DNA of 64,000 nucleotides from an uncultured Lachnospiraceae bacterium (GCA_944381635.1 CALWLY010000014.1:1-64000); one strand, 5' to 3'. Counted from the stretch's first letter, positions 45,169-54,146 are shown. Notes: generated by a model not told the origin, from the letters alone. A program made the numbers and translations.

Positions 45169-46617
45169 GTGACAGAAGAAAAAAAGCTTTCTGAGGAAAA
45201 ATCCATGGACAGCACACAGGAGAGAAAAAATCCTCTGGGAGAGAAACCGATCAACGAATTGATGCTGCAGTTTGCGATTCCAAGCATCATTGCCATGCTG
45301 GTCAGCGCCCTCTACAATATGGTAGATCAGTTTTTTATCGGGCACAGTGTGGGGATGCTTGGAAATGCAGCCACCAACGTGGCTTTCCCTTTGACGATTA
45401 CCTGCACGGCAGTGTCGCTGCTGTGCGGGGTTGGAGGAGCTGCCAATTTCAACCTTTCCATGGGAAGGAAAAAAACGGAAAAGGCCGGAAAGTATGTGGG
45501 GAATACCATTTTTCTCATGCTTTTTATCGGAATTGTGCTCTGCGTGGGAGTTCGCATTTTTTTAAAACCTATGTTGCTGCTTTTCGGAGCCACCAGCGAT
45601 ATTCTGGATTATTCCATGATTTACACCGGCGTCACCTCCCTGGGTTTTCCTTTTCTGATTCTCACCACAGGGGGAGCAAATCTGATCCGTGCGGACGGAA
45701 GTCCCAGATATTCCATGGCCTGTACGCTGGTGGGATGTTTTCTGAACCTGGTTCTGGATCCGCTGTTTATCTTTGGATTTGACATGGGAATGATGGGAGC
45801 AGCTCTGGCAACCATCATAGGTCAGATTGTGTCGGGCATTATGGTCATTGTGTATCTGCTCAGGTTTAAAACGGTAAAGCTTACTTTGAACGAACTGATT
45901 CCTTCCTGGAAAAGCATTCGTCAAATCGTGTCTTTGGGTATGGCTCCTTTTTTAAACCAGATGGCCATGATGGTGGTGCAGATTACCATGAACAATATTT
46001 TAATCCGATACGGTGGGGATTCCGTTTACGGAAGCGAGATTCCTCTGGCGTGCGCCGGAATTATCAGCAAGGTAAATATGATATTTTTCTCTATTTCCAT
46101 CGGACTTTCTCAGGGACTGCAGCCTATCGTAAGCTTTAATTACGGCGCCGGAAATCTGGCAAGAGTGCGGGAGGCGGTGAAAAAAACGCTGTTTGCCTCC
46201 ACAGCAATCTGTACGGCGGCGTTTATCTGTTTCCAGCTTTTTCCGAGACAGATTATTGCCATATTCGGCTCCGGCAGTGAAGAATACTTTGCGTTTGCGC
46301 AGCGTTATTTCCGGATTTTCCTTTTCTTTACCTTTTTAAATGGAATTCAGCCGGTGGTTTCCAACTTTTTTACATCCATAGGCAAAGCATCCATGGGTAT
46401 TTTTATTTCGCTTACCAGACAGATTCTTTTCCTGCTGCCGCTGATTGTGATCCTTCCCATGTTTTTCGGGATTGACGGCGTGCTTTTCTCAGCGCCCATC
46501 GCGGATTTCGTCTCCGCCATGCTGGCACTGTTCCTGGTTGTAAGGAAATTAAAACAGCTGAAGGAAGAGGAAGAGAAAATTTCATATCATAAACTTCAGG
46601 AACAGATACAGAAGTAA
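45169..46617 (+). CDS. MATE family efflux transporter
   Basis: A 482-residue inner-membrane antiporter with about 12 transmembrane segments in two homologous halves. NELMLQFAIPSIIAMLVSALYNMVDQFFIG is the typical first helix with its Asp, and GVGGAANFNLSMGRKK, LIRADGSPRYSM and SIGLSQGLQPIVSFNYGAG are family motifs. It probably exports drugs or organic cations driven by Na+ or H+. The frame opens with TTG at 45139, but GTG at 45169 has GGAGG 11 nt upstream and is preferred. The ~25 residues before the first helix are charged. Confidence 0.93.
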   Translation: MTEEKKLSEEKSMDSTQERKNPLGEKPINELMLQFAIPSIIAMLVSALYNMVDQFFIGHSVGMLGNAATNVAFPLTITCTAVSLLCGVGGAANFNLSMGRKKTEKAGKYVGNTIFLMLFIGIVLCVGVRIFLKPMLLLFGATSDILDYSMIYTGVTSLGFPFLILTTGGANLIRADGSPRYSMACTLVGCFLNLVLDPLFIFGFDMGMMGAALATIIGQIVSGIMVIVYLLRFKTVKLTLNELIPSWKSIRQIVSLGMAPFLNQMAMMVVQITMNNILIRYGGDSVYGSEIPLACAGIISKVNMIFFSISIGLSQGLQPIVSFNYGAGNLARVREAVKKTLFASTAICTAAFICFQLFPRQIIAIFGSGSEEYFAFAQRYFRIFLFFTFLNGIQPVVSNFFTSIGKASMGIFISLTRQILFLLPLIVILPMFFGIDGVLFSAPIADFVSAMLALFLVVRKLKQLKEEEEKISYHKLQEQIQK

Positions 46618-46652
46618 AACAGTATCTATGAAAACATTACCTGTATTTCGGC

Positions 46653-46690
46653 AAAAAAAGCGGTTTTCTTCGTGAAAACTGCTTTTTTTA
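46653..46690 (+). terminator. Terminator after the MATE gene
   Basis: AAAAAAAGC-GTTTTC / GAAAAC-GCTTTTTTT around a TTCGT loop. It works in both directions by sequence. Confidence 0.9.
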
Positions 46691-46802
46691 TGTCTTTGAG
46701 GTAAATCTGGTTGCGCACGGGAAGTTTTTTGTGTACACTGTTTTTGAAAAACTTTATCAATTACCCCGTATTTACTGTCAGAGCAGGCCGGCGAAGAGAA
46801 AA

Positions 46803-46879
46803 ATCGCACTGCGGCGGAATGGAAAGCATCGCAACGCGACCCGCCGCAGGCGGAGAATCTCGCAACGCGAGATTCTTTC
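46803..46879 (+). repeat. Dispersed element core, block A
   Basis: Same layout as the copy at 22046: CTGCGGCGG / CCGCCGCAG around TCGC-AAC-GCGA, then GAATCTCGC-AAC-GCGAGATTC and a T-run. Both loops differ from the 22046 copy (AAC against AGA and ACT) while the stems hold. No palindrome precedes this copy. The rest of the 330-bp gap before purE shows no riboswitch or clear promoter. Confidence 0.85.
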
Positions 46880-46948
46880 TTGCATGAAATATAAGGCTCA
46901 CAGCCGGTTATGGTACTGATGGTGCGGTATCACAAGGAGGAATAAGGA

Positions 46949-47455
46949 ATGGCACAGGTCAGCATTGTCATGGGCAGCGATTCTGATATGCCCGTAATGG
47001 CGAAAGCAGCGGAAATTCTTGACAAATTCGGTATATCTTATGAGATGAGAATCATCTCTGCTCACAGAATGCCAGACACGTTTTTCGAGTATGCCAAAAC
47101 TGCGGAAGAACGTGGCGTAAAAGTTATTATAGCAGGAGCCGGTATGGCAGCACATCTGCCAGGCATGTGCGCAGCAATTTTCCCGATGCCGGTCATCGGT
47201 ATCCCCATGCACACCACATCTTTGGGAGGAAGAGATTCCCTTTATTCTATCGTACAGATGCCTTCCGGAATTCCGGTGGCAACTGTGGCAATTAACGGCG
47301 GCGCCAATGCAGGTATTTTGGCAGCTAAGATTCTGGCGGTATCCGATCCCCAGCTGCTTGCCAAGCTGAAAGATTACAGCCTGGAGATGAAAGAGGGCGT
47401 ACTTGCAAAAGATGAAAAACTGCAGGAAACAGGATACAAAAATTATACAAAATAA
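46949..47455 (+). CDS. purE: N5-carboxyaminoimidazole ribonucleotide mutase
   Basis: A 168-residue class I PurE that moves the carboxyl group of N5-CAIR to give CAIR in purine synthesis. The N-terminal MGSDSDM and SAHRMPD motifs, the active-site GAGMAAHLPGM and PMHTTSLGGRDSLYSIVQMPSG are intact. AAGGAGG precedes the ATG. It begins the purE-purM-purN-purD operon. The partner purK, needed to make N5-CAIR, is not in the window. Confidence 0.96.
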   Translation: MAQVSIVMGSDSDMPVMAKAAEILDKFGISYEMRIISAHRMPDTFFEYAKTAEERGVKVIIAGAGMAAHLPGMCAAIFPMPVIGIPMHTTSLGGRDSLYSIVQMPSGIPVATVAINGGANAGILAAKILAVSDPQLLAKLKDYSLEMKEGVLAKDEKLQETGYKNYTK

Positions 47456-47500
47456 CAGAGGATGAGCCGGATTTTATGCCGGTCAAGAAGGAGACAGGAT

Positions 47501-48526
47501 ATGGATTATAAGAATGCGGGCGTAGATATCGAAGCTGGATATAAGTCAGTGGAACTGATGAAAGAGCATATAAAGAAAACGATGAGACCGGAAGTTCTGG
47601 GCGGAATCGGCGGATTTTCCGGAGCATTTTCCATGGAAAAATTCAAAGATATGGAAAAACCTACACTGGTTTCCGGAACCGATGGCGTTGGAACCAAGCT
47701 GAAACTGGCTTTTCTTATGGATAAACACGATACAGTGGGCATTGACTGTGTGGCAATGTGTGTCAATGACATCGCATGTGCAGGCGGTGAACCGCTGTTT
47801 TTCCTGGATTATATTGCATGCGGCAAAAACTATCCGGAAAAAATCGCAACTATCGTAAAAGGCGTGGCAGAAGGCTGCAGCCAGGCAGGCGCTGCCCTGA
47901 TCGGCGGAGAGACGGCAGAGATGCCCGGCTTCTATCCGGAAGACGAGTACGACCTTGCAGGTTTTGCCGTAGGTGTTGTGGATGAGAAAGATCTGATTAC
48001 CGGTGCAGATTTAAAACCGGGAGATGTGCTCATTGGTATGGCAAGCTCCGGTGTGCACAGCAACGGATTTTCTCTGGTGCGCAAAGTGTTTGAAATGACA
48101 AAAGAAAGTCTGGACACCTATTATGAAGCGCTGGGCTGCACTCTGGGGGAAGCTCTGATCGCTCCCACCAAAATTTATGTAAAAGCACTGAAAGCCATCA
48201 AAGATGCCGGCGTTACCGTAAAGGCATGCAGCCACATCACAGGCGGCGGATTTTATGAAAACATTCCCCGTATGCTTCCGGAAGGAGTGCGTGCGGTAGT
48301 AAAGAAAGACAGCTACGAAGTGCCGGCTATCTTTAAACTGCTGGCAGCAAAAGGAAATATTGACGAACAGATGATGTACAATACCTACAACATGGGACTT
48401 GGCATGATTCTGGCAGTGGATCCTGCAGATGTGGAAAAGACTATGGAAGCAATCCGTGCGGCAGGAGAAACTCCTTATGTGGTAGGTAATACAGAGGCAG
48501 GAGAAAAAGGAGTAACCTTATGCTAA
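47501..48526 (+). CDS. purM: Phosphoribosylformylglycinamidine cyclo-ligase (AIR synthetase)
   Basis: A 341-residue ATP-dependent enzyme that closes the imidazole ring to give [47 protein letters not shown] near residue 62 and [11 protein letters not shown] near 140 are diagnostic. AAGGAG lies before ATG 47501, so the upstream in-frame ATG (47462) is not used. Its stop overlaps the purN start by 7 nt. Confidence 0.96.
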   Translation: MDYKNAGVDIEAGYKSVELMKEHIKKTMRPEVLGGIGGFSGAFSMEKFKDMEKPTLVSGTDGVGTKLKLAFLMDKHDTVGIDCVAMCVNDIACAGGEPLFFLDYIACGKNYPEKIATIVKGVAEGCSQAGAALIGGETAEMPGFYPEDEYDLAGFAVGVVDEKDLITGADLKPGDVLIGMASSGVHSNGFSLVRKVFEMTKESLDTYYEALGCTLGEALIAPTKIYVKALKAIKDAGVTVKACSHITGGGFYENIPRMLPEGVRAVVKKDSYEVPAIFKLLAAKGNIDEQMMYNTYNMGLGMILAVDPADVEKTMEAIRAAGETPYVVGNTEAGEKGVTLC

Positions 48527-49143
48527 AAGTTCTGGTTTGTGTTTCCGGAGGCGGCACCAATCTGCAGGCAGTCATGGATGCAGTGGATGCCGGGGAGATT
48601 AAAAATACGGAAATTATCGGAGTTATCAGCAACAATAAAAATGCCTTTGCGCTGGAGAGGGCAAGAAAAAAGGGAATTGACGCCCTTTGCATTTCGCCGA
48701 AAGATTTTCCGGACAGGGAAACTTTTAATCAGGCGCTGCTTGAAACGGTGAAGGAGAAAAATCCCGATCTGATCGTGCTGGCAGGATTTCTTGTGGCAAT
48801 CCCGCCGGCAATGATCGAAGCTTTTCCTAACCGCATCATCAACATTCATCCGTCCTTAATTCCTTCTTTCTGCGGTGTGGGTTATTATGGCCTGCATGTG
48901 CACGAGGCGGTTCTTGCCCGCGGAGTGAAAGTTACGGGAGCTACGGTTCATTTTGTGGACAGCGGCATGGATACAGGCCCGATTCTCTTGCAGAAGGCTG
49001 TGGAAGTAAAGCAGGATGATACTCCCAAAACCTTGCAGCAGCGTGTCATGGAAGAGGCGGAATGGAAGATTCTGCCAAAAGCCATTGACCTGATTGCGCA
49101 GGGAAAGGTTACCATTACAGAGGGAAAGGTGAACATTCAATGA
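48520..49143 (+). CDS. purN: Phosphoribosylglycinamide formyltransferase
   Basis: A 207-residue enzyme that transfers a formyl group from 10-formyl-THF to [15 protein letters not shown] near residue 10, [31 protein letters not shown] (catalytic Asn-His) near 85-112 and [17 protein letters not shown] with the catalytic Asp near 147 are clear. It overlaps purM by 7 nt and purD by 4 nt. Confidence 0.96.
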   Translation: MLKVLVCVSGGGTNLQAVMDAVDAGEIKNTEIIGVISNNKNAFALERARKKGIDALCISPKDFPDRETFNQALLETVKEKNPDLIVLAGFLVAIPPAMIEAFPNRIINIHPSLIPSFCGVGYYGLHVHEAVLARGVKVTGATVHFVDSGMDTGPILLQKAVEVKQDDTPKTLQQRVMEEAEWKILPKAIDLIAQGKVTITEGKVNIQ

Positions 49144-50414
49144 AAGTTCTGATTGTAGGAAGCGGCGGCAGAGAACATGCCATCGCGGCAAGTGTGGCGA
49201 AAAGTCCTAAGGTGACAAAGATTTACTGTGCGCCCGGCAATGCGGGAATCGGACAGATTGCAGAATGTGTGCCCATCGGCGCCATGGAATTTGATAAGAT
49301 TACGGCGTTTGCAAAGGAAAATGCGATCGATTTGACAATCGTAGGGATGGACGACCCGCTGGTAGGCGGTCTGATCGACTGCCTGGAAGCGGAAGATCTG
49401 CGTGCCTTCGGTCCCCGCAAAAATGCGGCCATCCTGGAGGGAAGCAAAGCTTTTTCAAAGGATTTGATGAAAAAGTACGGCATCCCTACGGCAGCTTATG
49501 AAAACTTTGACAATCCGGAAGAGGCGCTGAAATATCTGGAAACAGCCAAATTCCCGATTGTCTTAAAGGCGGACGGTCTGGCTCTTGGAAAAGGCGTTTT
49601 GATCTGCAACACTTTGGAAGAGGCACAGGAAGGCGTGCGTTCCATCATGACGGACAAAAAATTCGGCACAGCCGGAAACCGCATGGTAATAGAGGAATTT
49701 ATGACGGGCCGGGAAGTGTCTGTACTTTCCTTCGTGGACGGCAAGACGATTCAGACAATGACATCCGCGCAGGATCACAAGCGTGCTCAGGATGGAGATC
49801 AGGGGCTTAACACCGGAGGAATGGGAACATTTTCTCCTTCTCCGTTCTATACAAAAGAAGTGGACGAGTTCTGTCAGAAATATATTTACCAGGCTACGGT
49901 AGATGCTATGGCAGCAGAGGGAAGACCATTTAAAGGAATTATTTTCTTCGGACTTATGCTCACAGAAGACGGGCCGAAAGTCCTGGAATACAACGCAAGG
50001 TTCGGGGACCCGGAAGCACAGGTAGTTCTGCCCCGTATGAAAAATGATCTGGTGGAAGTTGTGGAAGCGTGTATCGACGGCAGACTGGATCAGATTGATC
50101 TGCAGTTTGAGGACAATGCGGCAGTGTGCGTGGTTTTAGCTTCCGAAGGTTATCCGGTAAGCTACCAGAAAGGCTTCCCTATCAAAGGACTTGACAGTTT
50201 TGACGGAAAAGAAGGGTATTACTGTTTCCATGCGGGAACCGCTCTGAATGAAAAAGGAGAGATCGTCACAAACGGCGGCAGAGTGTTGGGCATCACCGCA
50301 AAAGGCGCAACCCTGAAAGAGGCCAGAGCCAATGCCTACAAGGCAACGGAATGGGTATCTTTTGAGAATAAATATATGAGACACGACATCGGCAAGGCGA
50401 TTGACGAGGCGTAA
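49140..50414 (+). CDS. purD: Phosphoribosylamine-glycine ligase (GAR synthetase)
   Basis: A 424-residue ATP-grasp enzyme that joins phosphoribosylamine and glycine. [34 protein letters not shown] near residue 140, QDHKRAQDGDQGLNTGGMG near 212 and EYNARFGDPEAQVVLPR near 282 are classical. It closes the operon, ATGA-coupled to purN. purH, often found between purN and purD in Firmicutes, is absent here. A long hairpin terminator follows. Confidence 0.96.
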   Translation: MKVLIVGSGGREHAIAASVAKSPKVTKIYCAPGNAGIGQIAECVPIGAMEFDKITAFAKENAIDLTIVGMDDPLVGGLIDCLEAEDLRAFGPRKNAAILEGSKAFSKDLMKKYGIPTAAYENFDNPEEALKYLETAKFPIVLKADGLALGKGVLICNTLEEAQEGVRSIMTDKKFGTAGNRMVIEEFMTGREVSVLSFVDGKTIQTMTSAQDHKRAQDGDQGLNTGGMGTFSPSPFYTKEVDEFCQKYIYQATVDAMAAEGRPFKGIIFFGLMLTEDGPKVLEYNARFGDPEAQVVLPRMKNDLVEVVEACIDGRLDQIDLQFEDNAAVCVVLASEGYPVSYQKGFPIKGLDSFDGKEGYYCFHAGTALNEKGEIVTNGGRVLGITAKGATLKEARANAYKATEWVSFENKYMRHDIGKAIDEA

Positions 50415-50426
50415 AACGGGCGATCA

Positions 50427-50482
50427 CGGGAGCTGCACAAAAGTTTGAAGGTTCAAATTTTTTGCGGCTCCGTTTTCTTTTT
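50427..50482 (+). terminator. Terminator of the pur operon
   Basis: A long imperfect stem, GGAGC-GC...GTTTGAA / TTCAAAT...GCGGCTCC, followed by GTTTTCTTTTT. Confidence 0.88.
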
Positions 50483-50598
50483 CAGCAGGGAATGCTGCAG
50501 CCGGTAAAAAGGGGACTTTATGGCTGCACACATTGCGGACAGAAAGTGTTTTCATGCCTGCATGGCATGCATGGCAATAGAAACGGGAGGCACATAAA

Positions 50599-51517
50599 AT
50601 GAGAATTACCCGTAGTTTAGAATTTCAATTAGGCAGCAAAGAAGAAAAAATGCCATACACTGCTTCGAATTTTCCATACATTGCTTCGCAGGCGGAACTG
50701 GACTGGTACAGGGAGCCTTTTGTTCCCTGGCACTGGCATAAAGCCATAGAACTGTTTTATATAGAAAGCGGAGAATTGGAATATTGTACGCCAAACGGTA
50801 CGATAGTGTTTCCGGCAGGTTCCGGAGGCCTGATCAATTCAAACGTGCTGCACATGACAAAATTTCAGACACGGCGTGAAAAAAACATACAGCTTCTTCA
50901 TATTTTTGAACCGGAACTGATCGGGGGGAAATTATGGAAGTCTTATCGAACAAAAATATGTCATGCCGATCCTTACTGCGTCTTGGCTTGAAATGATTGC
51001 TTTATATCCCGACAATCCGGCGCAGGCAGAGATTATTCAACTTATTCGCAGGACGTTTCAATTGTCGGAAAATGAATTTGGCTATGAGATCAGGATAAGA
51101 GAGGCGCTGTCAGAAATCTGGATACAGCTGTTTAAAATCTGTGCCCCGGTTCTTCAGGAAAAAACAATCCGGGAAAATGGAATGACGGAAAAAATAAAAT
51201 TGATGATGATCTACATCCATGAACATTATACGGAGAAAATTTCTATTTCCAAACTTGCGGAGGCAGCTTTTTTAAGCGAAAGGGAGTGCTACAGAGTTTT
51301 TCAGAGCTGTCTGCATATGACGCCGGTGGAGTATATGAAAAATTACCGGCTGCAGATAGCGTGTCAGATGCTGGCAAACGGGCAGGAGCCTGTGACAGAA
51401 ATCGGATATGCCTGCGGACTTGGAAATCCCAGCTACTTTGGGAAGAGCTTTCGCGTATTTACCGGATACACCCCGCTGGAATATCGGCGTAAATGGCAGA
51501 ATCGTGATAAAAAATGA
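50599..51517 (+). pseudogene. AraC family regulator, split by a frameshift
   Basis: The first frame (50599-50991, GGGAGG before the ATG) encodes a cupin sensor domain: DWYREPFVPWHWHKAIELFYIESGELEY ... SNVLHMTKF. The second frame, continuing to 51517, encodes the linker and the C-terminal double helix-turn-helix (ISISKLAEAAFLSERECYRVFQSCLHMTPVEYM; VTEIGYACGLGNPSYFGKSFRVFTGYTPLEYR). The two join smoothly if one G is removed from the G6 tract at 50923-50928: ELIGG then NYGSLIEQKYVMPIL. Thus a single-base insertion breaks an otherwise intact regulator of about 305 residues. It may be a recent mutation, slippage-driven phase variation, or a sequencing error. A separate HTH product from 50963 is possible but has no good ribosome site. 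Confidence 0.85.
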
Positions 51518-51605
51518 CGGTATAAAGATATTATGTCTGCAGATTCGGCGCTATAATGGTAAACACAGAGAACAATCTCAGACTTCTCTGTATTTTGTCA
51601 TAAAC

Positions 51606-51710
51606 AGAGTGCTGAAAAATTTTGAAAATGTTTGCGGCTGCGTATTTAACAGGCAGTCATTGTTTTGGAAGAACAGGATATCCGTGAACTTTCTGATTTT
51701 GCAGCACTCT
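51606..51710. repeat. Inverted-repeat element of 105 bp
   Basis: Ends AGAGTGCTGAAAAAT (51606-51620) and ATTTTGCAGCACTCT (51696-51710) pair at 14 of 15 positions. The interior has no frame of note. The GTGCTGCAAAA arm is also found in terminators at 5377 and 27412. It sits just before the HD-domain gene's ribosome site. Confidence 0.6.
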
Positions 51711-51735
51711 CCCCATTTCAGAAAGGAAAAATACC

Positions 51736-52338
51736 GTGGAACTGAATGCGAAAATAGCGGAAAGCGAACTGGAACGTGCAGGTACATTAAATCCGGGGCC
51801 ATGGGTAGACCACTCCCGTTTTGTGGCGCTGGCTTGTAAAAATATAGCTTCCCATTGTGAGGACATGTCTGCGGATACGGCTTATTGCCTGGGACTGCTG
51901 CACGATATTGGACGGTACGCCGGAATAAGTTCGGAAAGGCATTTGATAGACGGCTACCGTTTTTGTATGGAAAAAAACTGGGAAAAGGCAGCGCAGATAT
52001 GCATTTCCCATGCCTTTATGCTACAGGATATCAAAACATCGATCGGAACGTTTGACGTATCCGAAGAGGATTATCGATTCATGGATCATTTCATCAGGAA
52101 TGCAGTCTATGATGATTACGACAGACTGGTCCAGCTGTGTGATGCACTTGCACTTCCGACAGGTTTTTGCCTTCTGGAAAAACGATTTGTGGATGTGGCG
52201 ATTCGTTACGGGACGGTGCCTGCCACAACAGAGCGCTGGAAAAAAATATTGGAAATAAAGGCGTTATTTGAAAGAAAAATAAACGGCTCCATTTACGAAC
52301 TGCTTCCGGGAGTGATCGAAAACAGTTTTTTTGACTAG
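51736..52338 (+). CDS. HD domain-containing protein
   Basis: A 200-residue soluble protein with an HD phosphohydrolase-type domain. Metal ligands appear as His in PWVDHSRFVALACKNIASH near residue 25, the HD pair in CLGLLHDIGRYAG near 57, and Asp in VQLCDALALPTG near 137. Such proteins often cleave nucleotide phosphates; the substrate is unknown. It starts with GTG, with AAAGGA 9 nt upstream. It follows the broken AraC gene with an inverted-repeat element between, and a MITE-like element begins 30 bp after its stop. Confidence 0.85.
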   Translation: MELNAKIAESELERAGTLNPGPWVDHSRFVALACKNIASHCEDMSADTAYCLGLLHDIGRYAGISSERHLIDGYRFCMEKNWEKAAQICISHAFMLQDIKTSIGTFDVSEEDYRFMDHFIRNAVYDDYDRLVQLCDALALPTGFCLLEKRFVDVAIRYGTVPATTERWKKILEIKALFERKINGSIYELLPGVIENSFFD

Positions 52339-52367
52339 AGAACGATGCCGGCAATTTCCTCTGCTAT

Positions 52368-52531
52368 GTAACAGTTCAGCCCGCGCCATTCGGAAAACCG
52401 CACTGGCGTGCTTCCCGCGGCTTGGCCGCTGTTTTCCTCATATAGAGGCGCTCAGCGCATCTGTGCATCCGGAGCCGGATTCTTATGCAGGCATAAATCC
52501 GTCTCTGGCTGACAGATGGCTGAACTGTTAC
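52368..52531. mobile_element. MITE-like element, ~164 bp, 14-bp terminal inverted repeats
   Basis: GTAACAGTTCAGCC at 52368-52381 and its exact reverse complement GGCTGAACTGTTAC at 52518-52531. The interior is rich in hairpins (GGAAAAC...GTTTTCC enclosing GCGGC-TTG-GCCGC; GCGCTCAGCGC; ATCCGGAGCCGGAT) and has no gene. No clear target duplication is seen. The last 20 nt (52512-52531) recur exactly at 33055-33074 in the GNAT remnant. Confidence 0.7.
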
Positions 52532-52560
52532 TCTACAATCTTAAAAAAGTTTTAAGGTCA

Positions 52561-52589
52561 TTGACAAGGCAAAATCCATCTGCTATTCT
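52561..52589 (+). promoter_or_regulatory. Promoter of the SH3 membrane protein gene
   Basis: TTGACA (52561-52566), 17 bp, TATTCT (52584-52589) with TG before the -10. It lies 30 bp beyond the MITE-like element. Confidence 0.85.
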
Positions 52590-52650
52590 GAACACAGTGT
52601 AAAGAATCAGAAGAATCCTGAAAAGGAGCAAAACAAAAGAGGTTGTGGAA

Positions 52651-53835
52651 ATGATGAATGTAAAGGAAAGATGCAGAGGATTCCGGACAAAAATGGCAGT
52701 GCTTGCAGCAGCTGCAGCAGTGTCAATGGCTCTGGGTATGCCGGGCAGTGTCAGCCAGGCGGAAGAATTGACAGTGACAGGAAGCGAAGAGGTGGCCGTT
52801 GTCATCGGAAGCGGCGGAGCAACCTCTGGAGAAAATACAGAAAGTTCCGCGGAAGGAAGCGAAAATACGGATGCAGCCCCAGAAGGTGCAGAAGGCGGGG
52901 AGAGTGCAGAAGCAGAGAGTACTGGCGGTACGGCATCTGAAGTTACCGTTACAGCAGGAAGCGCCAGAGTGCGTTCGGAAGCATCCACATCTTCCAGTGT
53001 GGCAGGAAGTGCATCCAGCGGCACAGTTATGACAGTAACCAGCGAGACACAGGGAGATGACGGCAACCTGTGGTATGGCGTAAGCTATGAAGATGGCGGA
53101 GAAACCATTACCGGATATATCCGTTCTGACTTGGTTGAAGTAACACAGACAGCTGCGCCGGAAGTGCCGGAGGAGACAACTCCTGAGACAGCGCCTGCGG
53201 AAACCACAGATCAGGTTAACACATCAGACGAATATTATGTGCAGTATGCCGATGACGGAACAGGAAACAGCACCTGGTATCTTGTTGACAATGCGATGGG
53301 AACCCGCTATAAAGTGTCGGATCTGTTAAGCGCTCAGAGTATAAACGAAGACAATCAGGCTGCTATGGACAGCCAGTCCTCCAGCCTGCGAATTGTTATT
53401 ATCGTGTTGGCAGTGATTATCGTTCTTCTGATTGCTGTAGTCACATTTATGATCATTAAGATGAGAAACAGTTACGACGATGACTACGATGACGATGATG
53501 ATGAAGACGATGATGAGGATGACGAAGATGACGACGAGGATGAAGAGGACGAAGACGATGAGGACGAGGATGATGAAGAATATTATCGTCCGCGCCGCAG
53601 CCGTGTAAGACCCGCAAGACGTCCTGTTCGCCAGAGCCGCTATGAAGACGATGATGAGGATGACGAAGATGACGAGGACGAAGAGGAAGACGAAATGCCA
53701 AGACGTTCCCGCGGACGCAGACCTGAAACCAGAAGGGAAGCTCCGGCATCCAGAAGCAAAAACTGGCAGGCTAAAAACTTCATGGACGAGGATGACGATG
53801 ACGACATGGATTTCGAATTCCTGGATCTGAAGTAA
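52651..53835 (+). CDS. SH3-domain membrane protein with acidic/basic cytoplasmic tail
   Basis: A 394-residue protein. A signal-like N-terminus (MAVLAAAAAVSMALGMPGSVSQA) is followed by a Glu/Ser/Thr/Gly-rich stretch, an SH3b domain (~95-170, SEVTVTAGSARVRSEASTSS ... GDDGNLWYGVSYEDGGETITGYIRSDLVEV), a Pro/Glu/Thr linker and a C-terminal transmembrane helix (LRIVIIVLAVIIVLLIAVVTFMII, ~248-271). The ~120-residue cytoplasmic tail alternates almost pure Asp/Glu runs with Arg-rich patches (YYRPRRSRVRPARRPVRQSRY; PRRSRGRRPETRRE). The SH3b part probably binds the cell wall; the tail's role is unknown. ATG 52651 has AGAGG 8 nt upstream; a GTG at 52645 is an alternative. It has its own promoter and terminator. 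Confidence 0.85.
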   Translation: MMNVKERCRGFRTKMAVLAAAAAVSMALGMPGSVSQAEELTVTGSEEVAVVIGSGGATSGENTESSAEGSENTDAAPEGAEGGESAEAESTGGTASEVTVTAGSARVRSEASTSSSVAGSASSGTVMTVTSETQGDDGNLWYGVSYEDGGETITGYIRSDLVEVTQTAAPEVPEETTPETAPAETTDQVNTSDEYYVQYADDGTGNSTWYLVDNAMGTRYKVSDLLSAQSINEDNQAAMDSQSSSLRIVIIVLAVIIVLLIAVVTFMIIKMRNSYDDDYDDDDDEDDDEDDEDDDEDEEDEDDEDEDDEEYYRPRRSRVRPARRPVRQSRYEDDDEDDEDDEDEEEDEMPRRSRGRRPETRREAPASRSKNWQAKNFMDEDDDDDMDFEFLDLK

Positions 53836-53887
53836 AATTTCAAAGATTTCAGGTTTTGAATCTCAATAGAAAAATGTACGAAGGACT

Positions 53888-53920
53888 GCTGCAGAGCCGG
53901 ATGTGCTCTGCAGCTTTTTT
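53888..53920 (+). terminator. Terminator of the SH3 membrane protein gene
   Basis: Perfect stem GCTGCAGAGC / GCTCTGCAGC (53888-53897, 53905-53914) plus six T. Confidence 0.93.
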
Positions 53921-54106
53921 ATACAAGCGGGAAATTTCCCGCTTGTATAAAAAAGCAATAGATCGCACTGCGGCGGAGAGGAAATAAAGTCACAGAGTGA
54001 CCCGCCGCAGGCGGAAACGCTCCGCTGTGGATGCGCACTCGCACGAAAACTAACGATTACCTGACGGCAGCTGCGCTCGGCGCCAGTGTACACCGGAGCG
54101 CATACC
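53913..54106 (+). repeat. Dispersed element, most complete copy: palindrome, block A, block B
   Basis: A perfect 22-bp palindrome (53913-53934 / 53935-53956) whose left arm starts with the upstream terminator's T-run. Block A follows (53962-54016) with GTCAC-AGA-GTGAC in place of TCGC-AGA-GCGA, a paired change that keeps the stem. Block B (54016-54106) begins AACGCTCCGCTGTGGATGCG and has CCTGACGG and GCGCTCGGCGC. The 400-bp gap before the GntR gene is otherwise only the promoter/operator. Confidence 0.85.
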
Positions 54107-54146
54107 TATTTAAGCCATAGGAATTTTTCTTTTCCGACGCTTTCGG

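Noticed and set aside
46618-46948. Purine riboswitch before purE
   Set aside because: The conserved junction bases and the two loop motifs of the purine class are not found; the gap holds a terminator and a block A element.
50963-51517. Separate short AraC-type gene starting at 50963
   Set aside because: No ribosome site, and the upstream cupin frame joins it perfectly after a one-base correction; it is the second half of one gene.
52533-53066. 177-codon minus-strand frame opposite the SH3 protein gene
   Set aside because: Low-complexity Ser/Ala/Pro mirror of a Glu/Ala/Thr-rich coding region; the plus-strand gene has promoter, signal peptide and domain.
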